From: CAYFJO01 sp964343305 | GTDB lineage: Bacteria > Planctomycetota > Planctomycetia > Pirellulales > Pirellulaceae | Direction of reading: 5' to 3' | Assembly (NCBI GenBank): GCA_964343305.1 | Contig: CAYFJO010000311.1 | Span: forward strand, 1-12,983 | Length of the DNA stretch: 12,983 nucleotides | Shown: positions 7,109 to 12,983 of the stretch, piece by piece | How the letters are laid out: each line of letters begins with the position of its first letter | Position numbering within the stretch: the stretch's first letter is position 1 | The notes under the pieces: generated by a model | Seen by the model: only the letters and a program-made list of their open reading frames with translations | What the model was told of the DNA's origin: nothing | Databases searched by the model: none | Position numbers and translations under genes: made by a program

Positions 7109-7793
7109 AGTTGACAAGAATGCAGGCTCAGCCGTGTCACAAGCGGCGGGCGATGGTGCGACGCAAACCCATGATATGGCGGCAGTTGCTCTCAGGTCGC
7201 TGAGAAAGGACCACTTGCTCGTCGGCCCCCTAAAGCGTGCCTGGCACGTGAGACGCCATATAATGCTCAAGGCCGGCATGGCACTTCCAGGTCAGATGGG
7301 CACAAGCTCATGGATTGGTGACCCGGCAGTAGCACAGCAACAACTCATGGCTGGGATGAACGACCATGCTCCGGGCATGCAGCTCCAGGGCGCGATGACA
7401 TCGAACATGCAGCCAGGCGACGCTCTGGTCGGCGGTGGACAGGGAGCCGGACACACGAGCCTGGCACAGAACCCAATCGGCCAGTACGGACTCAACGACA
7501 ACGGTGCAGTCGGCACCAACTTAGGACAGCCGATGAACGCTGGCGGGCTCAAGACGGCCGGGGAGTACGCAACATCGAACCCGCTGGAAGCCTTGAGCAT
7601 GGTTTGCCATACCTGCCCGCACAAAATGACAATCAAGTCGGCGTCGTTCGGTTCAACGTCGACGGCATCATGCGACTGATTCTGCCCTCGGATGAGAACT
7701 AAACCGCCGCGCGGGTGGCACATCAGTAACGACGAATAGGAAGCGGCAACTGGCCGTATGTGACTCGGCCTTCCAGATGACGTGCCCGAACTA

Positions 7794-7850
7794 CAGCCGG
7801 ATCGGCCCAACAACACTCTCGTCATGGTCGACGATCTCGGTTGGTCGAAC
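7794..7850 (+). pseudogene. Remnant of a type I sulfatase N-terminus
   Basis: Codons from 7794 read QPDRPNNTLVMVDDLGWSN. Type I sulfatases begin their mature domain with RPN, six mostly hydrophobic residues, then DDLGWSD or DDLGYGD. Spacing and residues match here, including the Asp pair that binds the active-site calcium. The frame is blocked by TGA at 7761-7763 and by TAG at 7872-7874. No signal peptide precedes it and no CxPSR or CxPTR catalytic motif follows, so it is a fragment. It lies 113 bases before the STAND gene, and a matching C-terminal fragment lies after that gene. Confidence 0.5.
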
Positions 7851-7874
7851 AGGCGCGAGGGATTCGCCATTTAG

Positions 7875-7903
7875 TTAATCGAAACCGATTCATCGGCTAT
7901 GAT
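7875..7903 (+). promoter_or_regulatory. Weak sigma70-like promoter candidate for the STAND gene
   Basis: TTAATC (7875-7880) and TATGAT (7898-7903) are 17 bases apart; the -10 matches the consensus at five of six positions and the -35 at three. It lies 60 bases before the ATG at 7964. No strong ribosome site is seen before that ATG. Confidence 0.25.
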
Positions 7904-7963
7904 GAACTGCATCTTCGGCACGATTCAACTCCGTTCAGCGGCATCAACTTTCGCAAACGTACG

Positions 7964-10900
7964 ATGGCTTCAGCTTGGCAAACTGTTCGCGTTTTCATTT
8001 CTTCCACGTTTCGCGATATGCACGCTGAGCGGGACTGGTTGGTGAAACGTGTATTTCCTGCGTTACGGGCGGAACTAGAACCTTATCGCGTACATTTAGT
8101 TGATATCGATCTACGCTGGGGTGTGACTGAGGGGCAGGCAGAAAGCGGCGGGGCGCTGGATGTGTGTTTGGATCAGATTGACGAATGCCGGCCGTTCTTC
8201 CTCGGACTGCTGGGCGAGCGCTATGGCTATGTCCCGGAAGATACTCCCGAGCACGTGACAAACAAGTACGGCTGGATTCAGCATACGACGAAGAAGAGCA
8301 TCACGGAGCTTGAGATGCTTTACGGAGTGCTCCGCGACGTGGAGATGTATCCCGATTCGCTTTTCTGCTTCCGCAATCCAGCTGTTGCCGACCCAATCCC
8401 CGAACCACTGCGGTCAGATTTTTGTTCTGAAGACGATGGGTTAGCGAAGAAACTCAATGAGTTGAAGCAAGCAATTCGCGACGCCGGTTTGCCAGTACCG
8501 CCGCTGGAGAATTACTCACCCCGATATACCGGCGTAAGGTTCAACTGGCGTCTCGCCCAAATGGAATTGAACACAGAGGAGCGGCAGGCACTTCAGGGAG
8601 TCGCGAGCGATGGATTTATTGAAGCTGAAAAGTACAAGCAACTAGATGACCATCAGTGCGAGTTAGTCAATCGCTTTGGTACCGTCGACCTCCAAGGTTT
8701 GGAAGGGTTTGGCAAGCATATACATCAATGGCTATTACATTCTATTCGTACGCGATTTGAATTACCGGACCAACCACCTTCGGCAAAATTGGCTGAGACC
8801 GATCCGCTGGCCGAGGAGCGGGACTATCACGAGCGGTTCATCGAGTCTCGTTTGCGGGTCTTCATTGGTCGCGAAGAGGTTCAACAACAACTGATGGACT
8901 ACGTAACGAGCGACTCGATCGAATCGTGTCTAGTTACCGCCCCGTCAGGCTCCGGCAAATCGGCGACTCTTGCCAAGATCGCTCGTTCGCTGCAATCGCA
9001 AGTCGATAATCAACAATCAAATGTTGTGTTAATTCCCCATTTCGTTGGTGCCAGCCCAACTTCGACCAGCCAACGGCAGATGCTCCGGCGGTTCTGTCTG
9101 TTGATGAAGGACGAGTTCGGTTTCGACGACGAAGTCCCTCAAGATGTCAGTGAGTTGGCCCAGCGCTTCCGCGATTTCCTTGCCCGTGTCCCGGAAGACT
9201 GCCGCGCTGTGCTGATCATCGACGCTCTGAACCAATTGGACGAGACCGACAACGCCCAGAGTCTCTATTGGCTGCCTTGGGAACTGCCGCCACACGTGAA
9301 GATTATCACAAGCTGCATCAGCGACGCTGACCGGGAGGAGCCGGTACTTCAGGCATTTGCCCTTCGTCCTCACCGCCTTTTGGACCTGCCATCGTTAACC
9401 GACGTCGAACGCCGAGACATCATCCGCGCTGTGCCATCACTTTCGGCCAAGACGCTCGACGACAACCAAGTGAATTTGCTGCTCGCTAACCCGGCGACGC
9501 GGAACCCGCTGTATCTGTTGGTGGCGCTGGAAGAGCTGCGTGGCTTCGGTTCTTATGAACAGCTCAATCACAAGATCGGCTCCTTTCCGCAAGAAGGCGA
9601 TACGCTAACCACCCTCTATCGGCAAGTGATTGAACGATTGGTAGAGGAATTTGACTGTGAGGTGGTAAAAAACGTCCTCACGCTGTTAGCTTCGGCGCGT
9701 CGAGGACTTTCCGAGCGCGAACTGCTGGATCTGGTGGAAGGGGCTGACGTGCGAATTCACGACAGCCAAAGCGACCTGTTTCCGGTGCTGCGTCAGTTGC
9801 GAGTCTACTTACAGCCTCGCGGCGAGTTGTTGGATTTTTTCCACCGCAACCTGTTCAAAGCGGTAGGCGAGCACTATCTGGAAACCGACCAAGAAGAAAT
9901 GGTGGCTAGATTGCTGCTGGCCGAATATTTTCACGCTCAACCGTTCTGGCTTGCTCAACCCCAAGGGTCTCGGGATAGTCGACGATTGTCCAATAAGCGA
10001 AAGGTTGATGAACTTCCGTGGTTGCGAGTTCAAAGCCAACGGTGGGATGCGGTAGAGGAATTGTTCATGGACCTGGATTTCCTAGAAGCAAAAAATGAAG
10101 CTGGGATGGTCTTCGAGCTGACAAGGGACTTCAGCGATATGGTTGCAGCGCTCCCTGTTGATCGTCTAAAACGTCGTATTTTCAAGCTGTTAAACGAGGC
10201 TCTGCGCCGCGAGATCCATTTCGTCGCTCGTCATGCCGAAGACTATCCGCAGGCATTATTCCAATCCCTTTGGAACATCGGCTGGTGGTACGACTGCCCG
10301 CAGGCGGCGCAGCACTATATGGAAACGCAGCGCGAGCAGGGACCGACGGGTCTGCCTGTCTCTCCACGTGAAAATGGTTTGTCCACTCACCCTGCTGCGA
10401 AGAGTCGTTTGGAGACGGGGAGCGGCCTTCACAAACTCCTGGAGCATTGGCGCGAACGAAAACAGCAAACTATGCCAGGCTTTATTTGGCTCCGCTCGCT
10501 GCGCCCACCGCCAATGCACCTAGGCACACCACAGCTTGCAGTCTTGCGAGGGCACGAGGACACGGTGATGAGCATATCGATCTCGCCGGACAGCTGCCGA
10601 ATCGTCAGTGTCTCGAACGACAAGACCGTGCGTTTGTGGGACGCCGCCAGCGGTGTGGAACTGTACTGCCTGCACGGACATGAGGCCGCCGTGGAAAGCG
10701 TGTCGTTTTCGCCCGATGGTCAGCGGATAGTCACCGGCGCAAGCGACAAGACCGTGCGAGTGTGGGACACCGACAGCGGTGTGGAAATGCGCTGCCTACG
10801 TGGACACCAACAGAACGTAACGAGCGTATGCTTCTCGCCGGATGGTGTTCGAATCGCCAGCGCCTCGTGGGACGACACTGTCCGGGTGTGGGACGCCGAC

Positions 10901-12487
10901 AACGGTGTGGAGATTTGCTGCCTCCGCGGACACGAAAACGGGGTGTATAGCGTGTCGTATTCGCCTGACGGCCAGCGGATCGTCACGGGCTCAGGCGACA
11001 AGACCGTGCGAGTATGGGACGCCGACAATGGTGCGGAATTGTGCTGCCTCCGTGGACACGGATTCTTGGTACGTAGCGTGGAATTTTCACCAGACAACCG
11101 TCGCATCGTTAGCGGATCATTCGACCGATCGGCACGCATTTGGGATGCTGAAAGCGGTGCGGTACTGCGATGCCTGAACAGGCACAACGCAGGGGTGTGG
11201 AGCGCGTCGTTTTCTCCCGACGGCCAGCGGGTCGTCACTGGCGGGAGCGACAAAGTGGTGTGTGTGTGGGATGCCGATAGTGGTGCAGAACTGCGTTGTT
11301 TGGACGGACACGAAGCTGACGTGCATAGCGTATTGTTTTCGCCCGATGGCCATTGGATTGTCACCGGCGGAACCGACAAGTCGGTCCGTCTATGGGATGC
11401 CAACAGCGAAGTAATGCTGCGCGGCCTCCGCGGACACGAGGACACGGTAACAAGCATATCGTATTCGCCGGACGGTCACCGTATCGTGAGCGGTTCGAAA
11501 ATAGACAGACGCACCTACGATACAGTGCGGGTGTGGGACGCCGACAATGGTTCGGAAATCCATAGCCTATTCGGAGAAGACGTGTCTATCGTGTCGTATT
11601 CGCCAGACGGCAAGCGAATTGTGGCTGGCGCATGGGATGGTGTCGTCAATTTATTGCGGATTTGGGACGCAAACAGCGGCGAGGAATTACATCGGATGCG
11701 AGGACATGAGCAAGACGTTACGAGCGTGTCGTATTCGCCCGACAGCCGGCGGATCGTGAGCAGTTCGAGATCGAAGGATGGCACAATCAATGCGGTACGA
11801 GTGTGGGACGCTGATTGCGGTGCGGAATTGTTTTGTCTGGGCGAACACGAAGCGGCGGTGTGGAGCGTAATTTATTCGCCCGATGGCCAGTGGATTGTAA
11901 CCTGCGGAAACGACAAGACCGTGCGAGTGTGGGACGCCGACCGCGGTTCGGAACTGCGCTGCCTGCGCGGGCACGAGGCAGCCGTGTATAGTGTGTCGTT
12001 TTCACCGGATGGACGGCGGCTTGTGACCGGCAGCGGTGACAAGACCGTTCGTGTGTGGGACTTTGAGAGCGGCACGGAATTGCGTTGCCTGCTCGGACAC
12101 GAAGGCCGGGTTGGTAACGTATCGTATTCGCCGGACAGCCGCCGGATCGTCAGCGACGCAGAGGACAACACGGTGCGAATATGGGATCCTGACAGCGGCG
12201 ACTGTATCGAGTCAATTGAAGGATTCGGTGACGTGGCTGGCATTGCAACAAGTGCTGGTCCTATCGCAAGTAGCAAACGTAGAACTTGGCGTGCGATCAA
12301 CCGAGGGGAAGAGATCGTCGTCGAACATGCGGTAACCAAACGGCAGGTCGGCTGGTTGCCTAACGTGACGCTCGTCTCTATCACCACATCGCCGAGCGGA
12401 CGCCAATGGGCCGGGGCCGAACGCGACTCGGATTACTTTTGCATCTTCCGGCTTGAGGGCGGAGATACCGAAGTTACGCATTCATGA
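7964..12487 (+). CDS. STAND-type NTPase: DUF4062 - NACHT-like ATPase - winged helix - WD40 repeats
   Basis: I start the 1507-residue protein at ATG 7964, where the DUF4062 domain begins; the 41 upstream codons from TTG 7841 overlap the sulfatase remnant. DUF4062 shows RVFISSTFRDMHAER (9-23), VDIDLRWGVTE (46-56) and LLGERYGYVP (82-91). The ATPase has Walker A APSGSGKS (326-333) and Walker B VLIIDALNQLD (416-426, Asp420). A winged-helix-like segment with GLSERELL lies near 580. A linker with GFIWLRSLRPPPMHLGT (near 842-858) leads to 13 clear WD40 repeats and a degenerate 14th (862 to about 1500). The order resembles animal NWD1 and TEP1 and many bacterial STAND proteins. Such proteins use the repeats to sense a trigger, the ATPase to assemble, and the N-terminus to signal or act. 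A phage-defence or cell-death role is an inference. No signal peptide or membrane segment is seen, so it should be cytoplasmic. Confidence 0.9.
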   Translation: MASAWQTVRVFISSTFRDMHAERDWLVKRVFPALRAELEPYRVHLVDIDLRWGVTEGQAESGGALDVCLDQIDECRPFFLGLLGERYGYVPEDTPEHVTNKYGWIQHTTKKSITELEMLYGVLRDVEMYPDSLFCFRNPAVADPIPEPLRSDFCSEDDGLAKKLNELKQAIRDAGLPVPPLENYSPRYTGVRFNWRLAQMELNTEERQALQGVASDGFIEAEKYKQLDDHQCELVNRFGTVDLQGLEGFGKHIHQWLLHSIRTRFELPDQPPSAKLAETDPLAEERDYHERFIESRLRVFIGREEVQQQLMDYVTSDSIESCLVTAPSGSGKSATLAKIARSLQSQVDNQQSNVVLIPHFVGASPTSTSQRQMLRRFCLLMKDEFGFDDEVPQDVSELAQRFRDFLARVPEDCRAVLIIDALNQLDETDNAQSLYWLPWELPPHVKIITSCISDADREEPVLQAFALRPHRLLDLPSLTDVERRDIIRAVPSLSAKTLDDNQVNLLLANPATRNPLYLLVALEELRGFGSYEQLNHKIGSFPQEGDTLTTLYRQVIERLVEEFDCEVVKNVLTLLASARRGLSERELLDLVEGADVRIHDSQSDLFPVLRQLRVYLQPRGELLDFFHRNLFKAVGEHYLETDQEEMVARLLLAEYFHAQPFWLAQPQGSRDSRRLSNKRKVDELPWLRVQSQRWDAVEELFMDLDFLEAKNEAGMVFELTRDFSDMVAALPVDRLKRRIFKLLNEALRREIHFVARHAEDYPQALFQSLWNIGWWYDCPQAAQHYMETQREQGPTGLPVSPRENGLSTHPAAKSRLETGSGLHKLLEHWRERKQQTMPGFIWLRSLRPPPMHLGTPQLAVLRGHEDTVMSISISPDSCRIVSVSNDKTVRLWDAASGVELYCLHGHEAAVESVSFSPDGQRIVTGASDKTVRVWDTDSGVEMRCLRGHQQNVTSVCFSPDGVRIASASWDDTVRVWDADNGVEICCLRGHENGVYSVSYSPDGQRIVTGSGDKTVRVWDADNGAELCCLRGHGFLVRSVEFSPDNRRIVSGSFDRSARIWDAESGAVLRCLNRHNAGVWSASFSPDGQRVVTGGSDKVVCVWDADSGAELRCLDGHEADVHSVLFSPDGHWIVTGGTDKSVRLWDANSEVMLRGLRGHEDTVTSISYSPDGHRIVSGSKIDRRTYDTVRVWDADNGSEIHSLFGEDVSIVSYSPDGKRIVAGAWDGVVNLLRIWDANSGEELHRMRGHEQDVTSVSYSPDSRRIVSSSRSKDGTINAVRVWDADCGAELFCLGEHEAAVWSVIYSPDGQWIVTCGNDKTVRVWDADRGSELRCLRGHEAAVYSVSFSPDGRRLVTGSGDKTVRVWDFESGTELRCLLGHEGRVGNVSYSPDSRRIVSDAEDNTVRIWDPDSGDCIESIEGFGDVAGIATSAGPIASSKRRTWRAINRGEEIVVEHAVTKRQVGWLPNVTLVSITTSPSGRQWAGAERDSDYFCIFRLEGGDTEVTHS
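10544..12214 (+). repeat. Thirteen tandem WD40 coding units, mostly 126 bases
   Basis: Units start at the Leu or Met codon of the LxGH motif: 10544, 10670, 10796, 10922, 11048, 11174, 11300, 11426, 11567, 11696, 11837, 11963 and 12089. Ten units are exactly 126 bases (42 codons). Units 8 and 10 are 141 bases, with five extra residues in the same loop before the VRVWDAD strand. Unit 9 is 129 bases and lacks the GH pair (LFGEDV). Several units share long identical DNA, for example GACAAGACCGTGCGAGTGTG in units 2 and 11, which points to recent duplication or gene conversion. A degenerate unit from 12215 would make 14, enough for two seven-bladed propellers. Confidence 0.9.
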
Positions 12488-12635
12488 CGTGGCCGTTGGC
12501 AAGACCGAGTTGTGTGACCTGGACGCAGATCTCTCGGAGTCGAAGAACGTCGCCGACCGGCAACACAAGGTCGTTAAACGGCTCACTACTCGGATGAAAC
12601 AGTTCGAGGAAGGTCTCAACGCAATGGAGCGCTAA
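12486..12635 (+). pseudogene. Remnant of a type I sulfatase C-terminus
   Basis: The frame reads TELCDLDADLSESKNVAD, then HKVVKRLTTRMKQFEEGLN, and ends at TAA 12633-12635. Type I sulfatases end with ELYDLxxDxxExxNVAxxHP followed by a helix such as VVKRLxxxLxxF, so this is a close match over about 45 residues. The Tyr of ELYDL is Cys here. No sulfatase core precedes it: the STAND gene's coding sequence runs to 12487. It is therefore a tail fragment. It has the same strand as the N-terminal remnant at 7794-7850, so the two could derive from one gene of normal length 450-500 residues whose centre is gone. Confidence 0.6.
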
Positions 12636-12701
12636 CCGTCCGCGTTGCATGATCCGTTTGGACGTCGCTGTCTTCGGAAACGCAAAGTCTCGTCCGAATT
12701 G

Positions 12702-12730
12702 TTGTTGCGGCTGAAATCGCTGTGTAAACT
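12702..12730 (+). promoter_or_regulatory. Weak promoter candidate upstream of the GYF_2-like gene
   Basis: TTGTTG (12702-12707) and TAAACT (12725-12730) are separated by 17 bases, with three and four matches to the sigma70 consensus. It is 110 bases upstream of the ATG at 12841. No other feature is seen between 12636 and 12840. Confidence 0.25.
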
Positions 12731-12840
12731 GGATTCATTGGGCAAGTGCGGTTTCGCAACAGTTCAAGCCGCCACGGACGCGCGGTGCTTGCCTCGTTTA
12801 GCCATTTGTGGCACGTTTCCTTTTCAGCTCAAATCCAGAC

Positions 12841-12983
12841 ATGTCCGAACATCACTGGAGCTATCGCAACACTTGGCTGAGCAATGGCGAGCCCGTCGGT
12901 CCACTGGCTGAGCAAGAGTTGGTTCGGGCAATCGACGCGGGCCTCGTCACCCCGATCTGCGAGGTCCGCAGCGATTCGCGCAC
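12841..12983 (+). CDS. Partial gene: N-terminus with a GYF_2 (DUF4339)-like domain
   Basis: ATG 12841 opens a frame that runs off the right edge after 47 codons. It reads WLSNGEPVGPLAEQELVRAI, then DAGLVTPICEVR. A GPxxxxEL core followed by a helix and an xGxxTPxxxV stretch is the pattern of GYF_2/DUF4339 domains, which in bacteria are often fused to membrane or structural regions and thought to bind peptides. No strong ribosome site is visible. The rest of the protein lies outside, so its overall function cannot be told. Confidence 0.65.
   Translation, partial: MSEHHWSYRNTWLSNGEPVGPLAEQELVRAIDAGLVTPICEVRSDSR

Larger units (their letters stand above)
6885..7793. other. About 900 bases without a confident gene; probable decayed coding sequence
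   Basis: No frame here has a credible start plus a recognisable product. Two stop-bounded stretches look protein-like without a start. The first is 6869-7114, containing REESLYALGRAVENAWQKSG. The second is 7322-7702, ending in NVDGIMRLILPSDEN before TAA. A 246-codon frame from GTG 6939 overlaps both but changes character along its length (basic, then Gly/Met/Gln-rich). The best explanation is remnants of older genes broken by frameshifts, at the edge between the replication module and the STAND gene. There is also a palindrome CGTGCC-T-GGCACG at 7236-7248 and a TATAAT at 7259-7264 with no matching -35 box. Confidence 0.4.

Noticed and set aside
7236..7264. Palindrome CGTGCC-T-GGCACG followed by TATAAT
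   Set aside because: No -35 box at a suitable distance and no credible gene directly downstream, so I do not call a promoter or operator.
6939..7679. 246-codon plus-strand frame from GTG
   Set aside because: Composition changes from basic to Gly/Met/Gln-rich, the last part is Cys/Ser/Thr-rich and unlike a protein end, and a competing frame is more protein-like there. No ribosome site or family signature supports it.
7292..7870. 192-codon minus-strand frame opposite the decayed region
   Set aside because: Pro/Cys/Ser-rich product with no domain pattern; it looks like the complement of other coding remnants.
7841..7963. TTG start adding 41 residues to the STAND protein
   Set aside because: The extra residues show no domain, overlap the sulfatase remnant, and the DUF4062 domain begins right after the ATG at 7964.
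10720..11457. 245-codon minus-strand frame inside the WD40 region
   Set aside because: It is repetitive only because it lies opposite the tandem WD40 units; the plus-strand protein explains it fully.
10544..12214. Regularly spaced repeats as a possible CRISPR array
   Set aside because: The 126-base period encodes continuous WD40 units in one open frame; there are no short repeats with unique spacers.

Overview
The window reads as accessory DNA from a planctomycete, probably in or near the Pirellulales. This rests on four things: a DUF4062-NACHT-WD40 protein with linker features I associate with planctomycetes, remnants of a type I sulfatase (a family greatly expanded in that phylum), a GYF_2-type N-terminus at the right edge, and mostly weak Shine-Dalgarno sequences. 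No 16S rRNA or other taxonomic marker is present, so the assignment is an inference.

Layout. (1) At 1-311 a small gene, possibly open at the left edge, ends in a winged-helix-like sequence. (2) A 200-base spacer (312-510) holds four inverted repeats. (3) At 511-6747 there is a same-strand replication module. It holds a primase-helicase-like P-loop protein (511-2664), a reading frame that takes over across a short overlap (2639-3226), a phage-type family A DNA polymerase with proofreading exonuclease (3223-5169, overlapping its neighbour by ATGA), and a ParB-domain protein (5263-6747). A possible 47-residue frame (6741-6884) and a hairpin/T-run terminator (6891-6923) follow. (4) About 900 bases (6885-7793) hold no convincing gene, only short protein-like open stretches and a 9-base repeat. 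(5) A 1507-residue STAND-type protein (7964-12487) has DUF4062, NACHT-like ATPase, winged-helix and 13-14 WD40 repeats. (6) Sulfatase pieces lie on both sides of it: the N-terminal signature at 7794-7850 and the C-terminal tail at 12486-12635. (7) A GYF_2-like gene starts at 12841 and runs off the right edge.

How the parts may work together. The genes in (3) look like the replication core of a phage, plasmid or integrated element. The early coding region of the helicase gene carries an unusual array: four exact copies plus one near copy of GTCCGGCA, a nearly G-free and then AT-rich centre, and four exact copies in the opposite orientation. Spacings are close to whole helical turns. Copies fall in two reading frames and on both strands, so protein sequence does not explain them. 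I propose this is an iteron-like binding array, possibly the element's origin or the target of its ParB-like protein. The STAND protein has the architecture of nucleotide-switch sensors that bacteria use in conflict with phages. Its position between two halves of a sulfatase suggests it arrived by an event that removed the sulfatase core. That is an inference from short remnants.
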